A DNA stretch of 64,000 nt from Primula veris. Taxonomy: Eukaryota; Streptophyta; Magnoliopsida; Ericales; Primulaceae. The stretch spans positions 20,278,481 to 20,342,480 of the forward strand of contig OY821746.1 in the NCBI GenBank assembly GCA_963682055.1, given 5' to 3'. The number at the start of each line of letters is the position of its first letter. Positions within the stretch are counted from its first letter, which is position 1. Shown in pieces: positions 11,040 to 21,806 of this stretch. The notes under the pieces are model-generated. The model made no database searches. It was given only the letters and a program-made list of their open reading frames with translations, and was not told the DNA's origin. The position numbers were made by a program, and so were the translations under genes.

Positions 11040-12182
11040 AGAGACGGTTAGGGTGAATAACCCTAGCCGTCGCAATTCTGCACGGTTAACCATGCACCAG
11101 CTTCGTCGGAGAGGGATAAAAATGACCCACTGATATCACCGGATCCAGTATCAACGAAATCCTTTGCTAGCATTGTAAGCAACAAAACGAACTAGCCTAA
11201 GATCGTTCAAAAGGAAATTGGATCATACAGAGGGGAACCTTTAATTCAATTCACAATGGAAGACGTTAAAAAGCTATCGGAATAAATATAATATTGTGGG
11301 TAAGTTTTCTCATGGAAAACCTAATATAGAGATTATCAAAAAATTCTTCTGCAAATTAGGTTGAAAAGTTGCGTACCAAATTGGAGTCTGGGATACAAAA
11401 CATATTTTAATTAGATGTTTTCATGACTAAGATTTTCAGCAGATCTCGTTAAAGAAAATACGGTTTATAGAAAAAAACCCTATGCGAGCTTTAAAATGGT
11501 CATACGACTTTAACCCTGAAGTTGAATCAGCTATTGTACCAGTCTGGATTGCGTTATCGAAACTACCAATACATCTTTATAACATGTTCAGTAAATGATC
11601 CTTAAATAAGTCTTGTGAAATTGAGTTTAAATGAGTTTTCAAACAAAGATTTAGTTGCTCCTATAGAGTAAAAATCAGTTAGAAAGAGGAAGAATAAGAA
11701 TAAAAAGGAAAACTCTTGTGAAAACACTAAGCCGAAAGATCTGCTTTTCATAGTACGTCTCAGGGGTTTGTACCTTGGAATAACACTTTGAATGATCTTA
11801 TGGGGAGCTATAATATAGTCTCTTCCTTTTTAATTGAGACTGAAGGTTATTCAAGTGATGATAATTGTGGAACGCATTCGGATGTTGGTGTTTGAGGAGC
11901 AGATAATAGGAATTTGAGATTTTCGAGACATTCAATGCAAACTAGAAGATATAAAGTTCGAACCAAGTGGTAAGTAGTATCTCTATTTGGAGGAGTATGA
12001 TGGTTTTGAAGAAACATAAACATACAGTCGCAACGGTGCGAAGTAGCAAACTGTGCTAGTTTGTTTGTTTTAATCTTTCCGCTTGTTCTACTTTTCATAA
12101 TTACTTAAAGTTGCTACCGATGGTGTAATTTTCTTGTTTAGTTGTGTTTTCCTCTACTTAGGCAGTTTGTTGCCTAAGGGTA
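11040..12182 (+). pseudogene. LINE ORF1-like (DUF4283-type) remnant, 5' part
   Basis: Conceptual reading in shifting frames gives the hallmarks of a plant LINE ORF1: FSHGKPN at about 11308, IGVWDTKHILIRC at about 11381-11420, then MRALKWSYDFNPEVESAIVP and VWIALSKLPIHLYNM up to about 11585. The 3' part reads LNDLMGSYNIV (11790) and closes with RHSMQTRRYKVRTKW and a stop at about 11973. Many stops and shifts make it dead. No ORF2 follows; instead there is a 3'-UTR-like stretch cut at 12182 by Copia-1, with its probable tail resuming at 17034. The 42640-43262 block has the same C-terminal motif and is a second member. Confidence 0.65.
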
Positions 12183-12531
12183 TGTTGGATCGATCAGGCG
12201 AACAATGAGAAAGATAGAAAACTTAAACCGAGCACACACTCTTTGATAACGGAGTTCACCCAAATTGGCTACGTCTCCGGGCCGCTACACATTACACTTA
12301 ATATATATATTATAAGGAGGATTACAAACGTAATCTAGCTTGATCACAAAACTATGATTCTCTCGCAACTAGAACTCTCTCTTTACAATATTCTCTCTTG
12401 AATATGTGATAACTAAAATACAGGATATTGGGGCATATAAATAGAACCCTTAGTGAGTCATATTACAATTCCAAGTGATGTGGGATAAATAGAAAACATG
12501 ACCAAAACTCATTTGGCTCCATAACTCAACA
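12183..12531 (-). repeat. Copia-1 3' LTR
   Basis: 349 bp, from TGTTGGATCGATCAGG to CATAACTCAACA on the plus strand. It pairs with 16686-17033. On the element strand it follows the purine tract. Confidence 0.93.
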
Positions 12532-12546
12532 ATCTCCCACTTGGAG
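12532..12546 (-). other. Copia-1 polypurine tract
   Basis: The minus strand reads CTCCAAGTGGGAGAT immediately before the 3' LTR; this is the expected site for plus-strand DNA priming. Confidence 0.7.
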
Positions 12547-12861
12547 TCAAATGTCAAGTGATTAAAAAGAATTCTGATTATCCCCGACCACCGAACTCAC
12601 TGTGCTCCCCCGAGCAGAATGCTCCCATCGGTATCCTTGTATAGTAATTGATACTCTTCCGTCATCGGCGAGTTACCCATTCTTCTAGTGTAGCGACGAC
12701 CCTGAGTCTCAAGTTCGGAGTCCTACTGAGGTTGCACACAACATCAGTTTGTCGATTGTAACAGTCTTCGTTAGCATATCGGCGGGGTTCTTAGCGCCCT
12801 CAATCTTTTCTAGCGCAAAAATTCCATCTTCTAGAACGTCCCGGATAAAATGGTAACGAAT

Positions 12862-15847
12862 CTATATGTGTTTGGTGCGTGAATGGAATACATGGTTCTT
12901 AGCTAGCTGAACTGCACTTTGACTATCACAGTGCAGAACTCCTTTGTCGGTTTTCTGACCGAGCTCCTTTAAGAAACCTTGCAACCAAATCATCTCTTTG
13001 CTTGATTCCGTCACCGCGACGTACTCAACCTCTGTGGTCGACAATGCAACAATCTTTTGTAACTTAGATGTCCAACTCACAGCAGTACCACCGTAGGTAC
13101 AAACACATCCCGTTGTGCTCTTTTGGCTGTCCAGATCACCGGCCATGTCAGCATCCACATAGCCGTGCAGGCCTTCCGAGTTCTTTCGGAAACATAATGC
13201 CAAATTCACTGTACCCGAGAGATATCTCAATATCCACTTCACATCTTCCCAATGGTGCTTTCCTGGGTTAGTCATGTAACGACTGACAACTCTCACTGCA
13301 TGGGCAATGTCCGGTCTTGTACACACCATAACATAGATCAAACTACCAATTGCTGAAGCGTAGGGTATGTTCGACATACGATCCTTTCGTTCCTCGTCTG
13401 AGGGTGATTGTTTCTTCGACAAGCTAAAGTGTGCGGGTAGCGGTGAGCCTACAGCCTTGGCATCACTCATGCTAAACCGTGCTAACACTTTCTTCACATA
13501 TTCGGCTTGTGACAGAAACAAAGACCCATCCCTTCCTCGGGAAATCCTCATACCGAGGATCTAATTTGCGGCTCCCAAATCTTTCATCTCAAACTGTTTC
13601 GCCAACTGTTGTTTCACCTTGTTAATCTCCACAAGGCTCGACCCGGCAAGCAGCATGTCATCTACTTACAAAAGTAGTATGACGTACAAAGAGTTCTCGA
13701 ATCTCTTCACAAAACAGCAGTGATCACTATCACTTCTTTCGAACCCGGTATCCACCATGAAACTGTCAAACTTCTTATACCACTGTCGTGGTGCTTGTTT
13801 TAACCCGTACAAGCTCTTCCTCAGTTTGCAGACCAGTTTATCTTTTCCCTTTTCGGCAAAACCCTTCAGGTTGGAGCATGTAAATTTCTTCTTCAAGATC
13901 TCCATGGAGAAAGGCAGTTTTCACATCTAACTGCTCAAGATGAAGATTCGCATTTACAACAATGCTCAACAATAGCCGAATAGTCGTCAACTTTACGACT
14001 GGTGAAAAGATCTCGGTGTAGTCAATTCCTGCCTTTTGCTGGAACCCTTTGACTACTAATCGCGCCTTATACCGTTTCGAGCCATCTTGTTCCTCCTTTA
14101 GTCGAAACACCCATTTTTTACTCAGTGCCCTTTTCCCCTTGGACAGTTCAGCTAACTGTCAAGTCACATTCTTTTCAAGTGACTTCATCTCATCCTTTAT
14201 CGCGAGCTCCCACTTGCTCAAGTCTTTCAGCTCCAGAGCTTCCTCTCTACTTTCGGGCTCGTCTGCATCATTGAGTAATATGTAATGCAGGGAAGGAGAG
14301 TATCGGGCAGGAGGTCTCCTCTCGCGATGACCTCGGCCCAATTCAGGTTGAGGAGTTTGGGGCAGCTCCTCGTCCTCTTCAGTATGTGCTGGTAGGTTGT
14401 CGAGCACCACTGGCTCATCTTTAGTGTCATTTTCCAACTCCAACTTTGGAAACACATTCATGTCGACTATACCACTTTCCTCGGATGGGAGCACGTTTTC
14501 TTCCACCACCACATTTTGTCGATCTTTGTACAAAATGCTTTCGTTGAAGATGACATCCTTACTGCGAATGATCCTATTTGTTTGACCATCCCAAAAGCGA
14601 TATCAAAACTCAGCTCCACCGTAACCCAGAAAGTAACACACTTTGGATTTCGAGTCAAGCTTGGTACGATCATTTATATCGATATGGATATATGACAGAC
14701 ATCCGAACACTCGCAAGTGTTCATAAGAGATAGGCTTTCCTATCCACTCTTCTTCGGAAATTCTCCTTTCTAATGGCACTGAGGGTCCGCGGTTAATGAG
14801 GTAAACCGCCGTGCTTACTGCATGTGCCCACAAGGCTTTGGGCAACCCACTTTGCAGTCTCATACTCCTAGCACGCTCATTGATTGTTCGGTTCATTCTT
14901 TCGGCCACGCCATTCTGCTGTGGCGTTCTTCGGATGGTCTTCTCCATTCGAATGCCTCTCTGTGCACAGAACCCTACGAACTTCGCATCAATGTACTCTC
15001 CGCCGTTATCGGACCTCAAACATTTGAGTTTATTCCCGGTCTCTAGTTCGACCATGACCTTCCATTCTTGAAATTTCTTAAACACCTCAGACTTGTGTTT
15101 CAAGAAATAGACCCATGTTTTCCTCGTCGAATCATCGATGAAGGTCACATAGTACTGAGATCCTCCCAATGAGGTTACTGGAGATGGTCCCCATACGTCT
15201 GAGTGGACCAGTGCTAGCTTCTCCTCCTTGGGAATTTTTCCACCTTTCCGGAAGCTCACTTTCTTCTACTTCCCGAAGATGCAACCTTCGCACATGTCGA
15301 GGTTGACAGACTTTAAGCCCGGTAGCTCTCCGTCTTTTGCTAACACTCTCATCCCCTTCTCACTTATGTGACCCAACCGTCGATGCCACAGTTCCGAGCA
15401 GTTTTGCGATACAGCTGCCGCAATTGTACACTCCTCATCGGTCGTCATGTACAGTGTACCGACCTTGCTCCCTCGGGATATCACCATAACTCATCTTGAA
15501 ATTTTCCAAGCTCTATTGCTGAACGAAATGGAATGTCTTTCTGCATCGAGTTGACCTACTGAGATCAGATTCTTGGTCAACCTCGGAACATGCCTCACTT
15601 TCGTTAGCTTCCATACTGACCCGTTTGGAATGCGAATTTTCACATCGCCCATTCCAACAACATCCAATGCTTCTCTGTCGGCTAGATACACTTTACCGAA
15701 ATTACCCGCAGTGTAATCTTCGAATAAATCCTTCTGAGGGGTTGTGTGAAATGATGCCCCAGAGTCTAGAATCCACGATTCTATATTTCTCTGTTTGGCA
15801 AGCAATAAACAGTCACCCGAATCCTCGTCTCTCACAACATTAGCCAC
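12862..15847 (-). pseudogene. Copia-1 pol remnant (PR, INT, RT, RNase H)
   Basis: Minus-strand blocks in order: protease 15491-15847 (WILDSGASFHTTP, catalytic DSG); pre-integrase HRRLGH...CEGC at 15266-15487; integrase 14603-15259 (HSDVWGP, RSDNGGEY, TPQQNGVAER); linker 14159-14533; reverse transcriptase 13666-14110 (YKARLVVKGFQQ, LDVKTAFLHGDLEEEIY); RNase H 12862-13551 (VDADMAGD, ALSTTEVEYVA, LHCDSQSAV). The frame is broken by stops between blocks: after the gag knuckle, after FGK (about 15263), near 14158, and before ILGMRI (about 13560). A stop also stands where the Tyr of the catalytic YVDD box should be (about 13663-13665). The polyprotein is therefore non-functional. Confidence 0.92.
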
Positions 15848-15874
15848 GTGATCACGGTCGGTACCCTTCTTCGG

Positions 15875-16660
15875 CTACTTGCACTCATGACTGAAGTGCC
15901 CCATACCCTGGCAGTTATAGCATCGAAGATTCTTCTTAATTCGATCGCTATCTTTGCCGCCTCGGCTTTGCCCTCTTCTACCTCGGGATTGCGAACGTCC
16001 TCTAACGTCCCATACCCTGCCATTACCCCGGTCTCTTAAACCCACGTTCAAGGCTGCTCCATTATTTGAGCATTCACCCATGTCTAATCTCCTGAGTTCC
16101 TCAGCGAGTATTTGATCTCGGATGCCGTTGTAAGTCAGTTTCTCCTTTCCAATTGAGTTGCTAACAGCAGCTCGCATGAATTCCCAACTATTCGGTAAAG
16201 ATGCTAGCAGTATAAGGGCTCTCACTTCTTCTTCAAAATTTATCTCCACCGCATCTAACTGATTTACAGTGTCGATGAACTTGTTCACGTGATTTGTGAC
16301 AGGTGTGTCCTCAGCCATGCGTAGGTGGAACAACTTACGCATAAGATGTACCTTGTTGTTCGTGGATGGTTTCTCATAGATGTCGGTGAGGACCTTCATC
16401 ATCCCCATCGTCGTCGTCTCTCTTGCGACGTTATGTGCTACACTCCTAGATAGTGTTAGACGGATCACTCTCAACACTTGTCGGTCTAAAAGTTTCCACG
16501 CCCCCTCGGTGGTCGTGGTCGTGGTCGGTCTTTCCTCAAGGAGAAGTGGCTGATGCATGTTCCTCCCGTAGAGGTAGTCCTCTATTTGCATTCTCCATAA
16601 TGCGAAGTCCTTCCCATCGAACTTCTCGATCCCGTGTGCGGTTCTGTCTTCTTTCGCCAT
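15875..16660 (-). pseudogene. Copia-1 gag
   Basis: An open 261-codon frame from the ATG at 16660 (MAKEDRTAHGIEKF). The same frame stays open further upstream into the primer site, but only from GTG. It carries a copia-type gag core (FALWRMQIEDYL, LMRKLFHLRMAE) and ends with a retroviral zinc knuckle CYNCQGMGHFSHEC. A stop right after the knuckle separates it from protease; in intact relatives gag and pol are one frame. It is the best preserved piece of the element. Confidence 0.88.
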
Positions 16661-16671
16661 CGATCTTCTGA

Positions 16672-16683
16672 GCTCTGATAGCA
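16672..16683 (-). other. Copia-1 primer-binding site
   Basis: The minus strand reads TGCTATCAGAGC two bases after the 5' LTR. It matches the initiator-Met tRNA 3' end complement (TGGTATCAGAGC) with one mismatch. Confidence 0.85.
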
Positions 16684-16685
16684 CT

Positions 16686-17033
16686 TGTTGGGTCGATCAG
16701 GCGAACAATGAGAAAGACAGAAAACTTAAACCGAACACACACTCTTTGATAACGGAGTTCACCCAAATTGGCTATGTCTCCGGACCGTTACACGTGGCAC
16801 TTAATATATATATTATAAGGAGCATTACAAACGTAATCTATTTTGATCACAAAGTTATGGTTCCTCACAACTAGAACTATCTCTTTACAATATTCTCTCT
16901 TGAATATGTGATAATTAAAATACAGGATATTGAGACATATAAATAGAACCCTTAGTGTGTCATATTACAATTTCAAATAATGTGTGATAAATAGAAAATA
17001 TGATCAAAACTCATTTGGCTGCACAACTCAACA
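16686..17033 (-). repeat. Copia-1 5' LTR
   Basis: 348 bp, TGTTGGGTCGATCAGG to CACAACTCAACA on the plus strand; partner of 12183-12531. It is the promoter-bearing LTR of the element, read on the minus strand. Confidence 0.93.
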
Positions 17034-17110
17034 GGATATTGAACTTTGTACAAGCTGCGTTCTTATTAATAAAAATCTGTGAAGTTTTGATTTAATAAAA
17101 AGGTTAAGTG
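17034..17110 (+). pseudogene. LINE ORF1-like remnant, 3' tail after the Copia-1 insertion
   Basis: The sequence resumes with TATTGAACTTTGTACAAGC, then TTATTAATAAAAATCTG and AATAAAAAGG, an A-rich end fitting a retroposon tail. It rejoins 12182 if Copia-1 and its target duplication are removed. There is no coding content. Confidence 0.4.
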
Positions 17111-17660
17111 TTACCATAGGCTCTATAAAACGGAGACTAAACATTTCAATAGGGCCTTGACACTTCAATTGCGGAATAAATATGTTTGATGTAACGTGAG
17201 TCCAGAAAAAAATAAAAAATTATTAGATCCTCTTGGAGACGACTCCTCCCCATCAAAAACCACATATTTAATATGGTTTATATAGATTTAATATGATTTA
17301 TTGTGATTAAAAAAATAAACCGTGGCTGGCCATGACGACGACGACGACTCCTCCTATAAAAGCACTAATAAATAGTTTCTCAAGAAAAGAATTAAGATAC
17401 CATGACTCCAAATCAGTTTATGGTCTAAATGTGTCCATTAATGATCTACCTGCAGTTTAACCTCTATTATAGTACTTCGAAAAATAAAGTTTAGATTAAA
17501 CATTAAAGTACAACAAACTGTCATTAAAATAGCAAACATAAATACAACTCCTGCAATGACCTTAATTCAGTTTTTGGCAATTGATTACTAGTAAAATATA
17601 ACTGCTTAGTTTACTTTTGAAAATTTAAGATTGCCGAAGCCAAACGAGACAGTACTATTA
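17111..17660. other. Intergenic DNA upstream of gene B
   Basis: AT-rich, no gene and no repeat recognised apart from a short (GAC)n-like run near 17335 (GACGACGACGACGACTCC). Confidence 0.4.
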
Positions 17661-17673
17661 CTATATATATATA
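17661..17673 (+). promoter_or_regulatory. TATA region of gene B
   Basis: CTATATATATATA lies about 90 bp before the ATG at 17762, the same spacing as in gene A. Confidence 0.45.
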
Positions 17674-17761
17674 GGCTCTATACTTTAAATTTTTCATTCA
17701 CACCACCAAAGTTTAAACAAAGCCACAACTATATTCCTGTTTTTATATCCAAAAACCAATA

Positions 17762-18160
17762 ATGGCCCGATACAATTCGATAAATTTGATCACAATAGCA
17801 ACACTATGTGTATCATTTTTATGTGCCCCTATCCTTTCACAAGGTTTCCGATTTCGACCCCGCTATATTCCACTTCCTGGCATTGGACAACCTTTACCCA
17901 ATCCCTCCGAATGCTTAACACCTATCACCTCAATACCAAATTGTTTAGCCGAAGTTGTAAGCTCCGTGCTTAGTCTCCAATTTAAGGTCGTTGGCCCCAC
18001 TTGTTGCAGTATAGTATCAAGACTTGATGACAAGTGTTTGCCAAAGATTTTTCCATCTTTCCCGAGTCTTGGCTCCTTGATCAAGAAACAATGTTTGTCC
18101 CAAGCTGCTCATCAAGCTTCCAAGTCTTATATGTTTGCCGAAGCACCGATGAATGCATGA
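17762..18160 (+). CDS. Secreted six-cysteine prolamin-like protein (gene B)
   Basis: 132 residues, single exon. The signal peptide is about 1-26 (LITIATLCVSFLCAPILS), followed by an Arg/Pro-rich linker and then cysteines at 51, 61, 81, 82, 92 and 111, spaced exactly as in gene A. Shared strings with A include SIPNC/RIPNC, VGPTCC/LGPTCC, LDDKCLPK/LDDKCIPK and PSLGSL/PSVGSM. The C-terminal 20 residues (QAAHQASKSYMFAEAPMNA) differ from A and may be under less constraint. It belongs to the ECA1/PF05617-like class. By family analogy it is a secreted reproductive signalling or wall protein; the exact role is unknown. A and B lie in tandem on the plus strand with Copia-1 between them. Confidence 0.87.
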   Translation: MARYNSINLITIATLCVSFLCAPILSQGFRFRPRYIPLPGIGQPLPNPSECLTPITSIPNCLAEVVSSVLSLQFKVVGPTCCSIVSRLDDKCLPKIFPSFPSLGSLIKKQCLSQAAHQASKSYMFAEAPMNA

Positions 18161-18164
18161 TGAG

Positions 18165-20040
18165 AAAAAGCAAAGGTAATCGGAAAAATATCAAGAAATA
18201 CAAAAAGTAATAAATGAGAAAAAGTTTTGATGTTTGGATTGACGTGATATAATAAATTTTCTCCTAAGATGTCTTTGCATCTTGTAGTTGAGTTGATGAA
18301 TCTTTACTACATGTTTAGTATTAAGAGCCATGTTTAATGTTTTGATTAATAAATGTGTCCTTTTTAACCTTTTCGTATTTATAAGTACTGATCTGCTCTC
18401 TCTCAAACAATGTTAAATGTTCCAGATTATATATTATGAGTTAATAAGCATCATTACAGTTATTAAGGATTTCAGGAATCGGTCATTTGATGCCATAAGT
18501 GGATCTTTTCTTGAAAATTAACTTTACGATGAACGTCAAGCGGCTAAGGGCTTAAGGAAACATGTAGGCCAGACAAGGCACGCCTGCAGCCAGAGTGTAT
18601 AAAAGACTAACAAAAAATGAAGAAGAACGAAAACAATTAATTAGAAAGACATAAAACAACATATTAACAACCCTCCTGATCGTGGACTGTTGTCAGATAA
18701 ATATATACAGTAAGTATAAGTATTAGTATAAACCCAAACAACATAGGGTCGTCTATTGGCCATAAAACCATGTAATATGTATCAAGCTGGCTCGTATTAG
18801 TCATCAAAGAGGCATGAGCGATTTTGTTTTAACGATATATTGTGATCTATAAAAATGCACAAAAGCAACTTTTGGTTTGAATCCTATTGACTACCTTGAG
18901 GCCAAAAGTGTGCCATATTTTTCTTCAGATAGGCAGCACGATCTCATCAGTTTTATGGATAAATTGAGCATAGTACAGATTTCTTACACACATTTACCAA
19001 AAGACAGTATACCATCAGTAATTACAAGCAAGCTCGATCTCTACATATTGTACATAACATTTCATGACTATTTACTGCAGCAGTAAAGTCCGAACACCTT
19101 ATTCTCATACAACTCGTGTACTATGACGTGTATCCGACAGTCCACTAGCTCACCAAAATAATATGGAGAATATAAGTATTTAGAGAGAGATTACAAACTC
19201 TCTTATACTTCAAAGTAACGCTAATTAATTTTCTCTTCAAAAAACTCTCTCGAACTTTTAAGATGCACATGATCTCATCTCACCCCAAATCTAATTCCAA
19301 TAAATAGCGTAAACGCGATGACGCAGTCCAATCACTTGACAACTTGGTAATTACTATAAATGTGCTATTCAAATATTTCTTAAAGAGCTTGTACTGAGTT
19401 TCATCCAATAGACTTTGGTTTGCATCTGTGCTTTATGATAGGAATTTCTTAAACCATTGTCCAATCAGTTTCAGTATAGGCCGTGAAATGTTGACGAGTA
19501 GACGAGTCGAGCCGCTATTTGTTCTGCTGCTTTTTGGATCAGCTGTATCTCCGCACCAATAATTTATGTAATCCAAACTTTTTTAATAGAAGGTAAAGAA
19601 TTGAATAATATTTGCCCGACCTTTAAATTATAATGGTGTTCACAACAAATCCAATCACGGAAGGATACAAAAGTCTTCGGTAACAATAGTAAAATTTTAG
19701 GAAACAAAATAAGTTTAAAATCAAAGTCCTTTTCTGTTTCCTTGTTGAGTTAAAGACTTGCTATCCAATGTAGAATCGGCCTGGCCAGGTTTACTCTTAT
19801 GTTTAATAACAGTCTGTTAATTAGTATCGATAAAAGTATAGAATATACTTTTATGCATTTTCAAAAAAGAAAAGAATATACTTTTATGCAATTATAGGTT
19901 CTGAAAAAGGAATTAGTTTTGTTCAATGGTAAAAAAAGAACACCGAAAGAAAATATCAGACGCTTTGTTGTTATAATCATGTTGAAGTGAGTTTTATTAA
20001 ATTAAGCAACAACATCACGACAAGAATACAACAAGGTGTC
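18165..20040. other. Intergenic DNA after gene B
   Basis: I see no supported gene. A 69-codon frame at 18877-19086 opens at TTG and has no recognised domain. The region 19100-20040 is ordinary AT-rich DNA. Confidence 0.4.
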
Positions 20041-20290
20041 AGAATGGTTTTGTGAGAAGCGTTGGATAACTCGGATGTGTAAACGTCACTGGATAGAAAG
20101 AGCCAATAACTAATTCAAAATGTGGAAACTATCTAAATCACTCTACGACCCTGGATGAAATAATCCAAGGGCTACCATAATTAAACCATTACGGTTGTAT
20201 GGTTTTAACCATTTACCAATTATCAATTTCTAAAAAAATTGCCTGTGTTTAGCTTCTACTGATCTGATTTTGCCTTTCTTGTCGTTCCCT
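20041..20290 (+). repeat. Dispersed GAAGCGTTGGAT repeat, copy 1
   Basis: Shared with 37385-37620 and 62484-62640. Common strings are AGAAGCGTTGGAT, GTGTGTAAA(C/G)GTC, CCTGGATGAA or CTTGGATGAA, ATCCAAGGGC, CCATT...TGGTTTTAACCATT and TTTTGCCTTT. It is non-coding and the class is unknown. Confidence 0.7.
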
Positions 20291-20501
20291 AATGTGTTTA
20301 TCTAACATGTGGGGCCACCTGCCTTCTGATTATAGAACTGATTTCTAGGAGCTCCGATAAAAAGGTCTAGACAACGGCCTTCAACTATTGGCTTCTTTTT
20401 CAACGTCTGGAAAATTGAGCCAGGGTTTGGTGGCGGAAATTTTCTTAGAACAAAAAAAAAACGATCGTTAAAAAAGCTACGCCAATATTGACTTCACCAC
20501 C

Positions 20502-20711
20502 ATGGGTTGTATGCACAGCTCCGGAAAAGGTATTTCTGCATCTGCTCTGCCGTTCAAGAGGACACCACCTAGCTGGCTTAAGATATCATCACCAGATGTT
20601 GAAGAGGACATATGCAAGTTCGCAAAAAAAATAAAATATGATCCCATCATGGATCGGTGTCCTTCTTCATGACTCTCACGGTATTGCATGCTCAGGTCAA
20701 GTATGTCACTA
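20502..20711 (+). pseudogene. RPS13: 40S ribosomal protein S13 (uS15) retropseudogene fragment
   Basis: From the ATG at 20502 the frame reads [30 protein letters not shown] and [12 protein letters not shown], which is the N-terminus of plant ribosomal protein S13. It follows a CACC Kozak-like context. After residue 43 the frame slips: the shifted frame carries IGV-like and DSHGIA residues and then degenerates near 20711. Roughly the first 60-65 of about 151 residues are represented. There is no intron where the parent genes have introns, so a cDNA-derived copy is likely. It is dead. Confidence 0.75.
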
Positions 20712-20717
20712 GAAGCA

Positions 20718-21048
20718 TGTGATGAGCACGCGTATTTGGAGCTATTCGGACTTATTTATTGTTTGTCACTTCACTTTTGAAAGTGGCTTAATTGTTATTT
20801 TATTCTAATTTGAGGACCAATTCGTTATTTTATTAGTTGTGGGTATTATTAATACCCACAAAACCCTACTGCATTATTATTTTATTACTATGTTATTTGA
20901 CTATTGAATTAGTGAGAAGGGTTGAACCATAATATTATCTCTGTTTTCTTATCTCTTTCGGTTGATCGTGCCTCTTGACGTGAGATTGATCTTTTTTTCT
21001 CCCCTATATTTCTACGAAACTTCCGGATTTCATCATTGGTATCTAGAG
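20718..21048 (+). mobile_element. Possible solo or truncated LTR plus degenerate primer site
   Basis: 318 bp start with TGTGATGAGCACG and end in TTCATCA at 21035. Directly after comes TTGGTATCTAGAGAAAG, close to TTGGTATCAGAGC (initiator-Met primer site) with an inserted T. No partner LTR is seen in the window. It adjoins the S13 fragment on the left and an RRM-like remnant on the right. Confidence 0.4.
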
Positions 21049-21205
21049 AAAGTTATTCCTTCACCTCGTGGGAACCTCATGTTACGTATTTGATTACAAT
21101 TGATGTGTTTCATCAAGTATTCGATACTTATGGGTGTGTTGATATCATGATGTCTCCAGAAATAGCTTTTCAAACTTTGATAAAGTTTCGATCACTAAAA
21201 GATGT

Positions 21206-21420
21206 TGTAAAAATCTGGATTTTTGTAGGAAAATACCGTGATAAAAAGAAGTGAGTTATCGCACATCGCCTAGATATGTAGTACATATATGGTATATAAG
21301 GTAGAAGTATCCTCCTTACTATCACCAAGGTCTTTTAAAGTCATGCGGTCCGAGAAGCGATGACGAAATCGGGCCAAAACGGACAGTATTGGTGTTAGTA
21401 AGTAGATGATGACGGTCTGG
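21206..21420 (+). repeat. TRIM 5' LTR
   Basis: Begins TGTAAAAATCTGGATTTTTG and aligns base for base with 21511 onward until GACGGTCTGG, where the primer site follows directly. Confidence 0.8.
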
Positions 21421-21430
21421 TATCAGAGCC
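21418..21430 (+). other. TRIM primer-binding site
   Basis: TGGTATCAGAGCC, an exact match to the initiator-Met tRNA 3' end complement. Confidence 0.88.
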
Positions 21431-21498
21431 GCTATCTAGCCGATTTGGACACTGGTAACCCCGGAAGGACGGCGTGACCGACGAGGACGTCGTGCCTT

Positions 21499-21510
21499 AA
21501 GGAGGAAGAG
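21499..21510 (+). other. TRIM polypurine tract
   Basis: AAGGAGGAAGAG abuts the 3' LTR. Confidence 0.8.
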
Positions 21511-21746
21511 TGTAAAAACCCGGATTTTCGTAGGAAAATATCGTGGTAAAGAGAAGTGAGCTATCCCACGTCGCCTAGATATGTAGTACCTATATGGTAT
21601 ATAAGGTAGAAGTATCCTCCTTACTATCAACAAGGCCTTTTAAAGCTGTGCGGCCCGAGAAGCGAGTACGAAATCGGGCCAAAGCGGACAGTATCGGTGG
21701 TAGTAAGCAGATGGTGACGGTGTGGTCGGAGGATCGAGTCGTTACA
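21511..21746 (+). repeat. TRIM 3' LTR
   Basis: 236 bp, TGTAAAAACCCGGATTTTCG to GTCGTTACA; carries the full LTR 3' end that the 5' copy lacks. Confidence 0.8.
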
Positions 21747-21806
21747 AATGATATTTATGCTAAAAACTCATTAGATGGAAAAAATATTTAAGATTTTTAT
21801 TGTCTA

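Larger units (their letters stand above)
12183..17033 (-). mobile_element. Copia-1: Ty1/copia LTR retrotransposon, decayed
   Basis: A complete element of 4851 bp on the minus strand with LTRs at both ends (TG...CA), a Met-tRNA primer site beside the right LTR and a purine tract beside the left one. The domain order on the minus strand is gag with zinc knuckle, protease, integrase, reverse transcriptase, RNase H, which defines Ty1/copia. The style is Tnt1-like (Tork lineage is my best guess). Flanking 5-mers are GGGTA and GGATA, a one-mismatch target duplication. The LTRs differ at roughly 30 of 349 positions by hand count, so it is an older insertion. Stops interrupt every domain region, so it cannot move by itself. 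Confidence 0.92.
21206..21746 (+). mobile_element. TRIM (miniature LTR retrotransposon)
   Basis: Total 541 bp with two LTR copies, a Met-tRNA primer site, about 70 bp of interior and a purine tract, and no coding sequence. Typical TRIM words are present in both LTRs: CCTAGATATGTAGTAC, TATATAAGGTAGAAGTATCC, CGGGCCAAA(G/A)CGGACAGTAT. The 3' LTR ends GAGTCGTTACA. The 5' LTR lacks the last 20 or so bases, apparently by deletion between TGG repeats at its junction with the primer site. A third, inverted LTR copy is at 34945-35178. No clean target duplication is visible. Confidence 0.82.

Noticed and set aside
18877..19086. 69-codon frame after gene B
   Set aside because: Opens at TTG, no recognised features, no splice context.
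21206..21746. TRIM considered as a Cassandra element (5S rRNA promoter)
   Set aside because: No 5S rRNA-like box is visible in either LTR; it is an ordinary TRIM.
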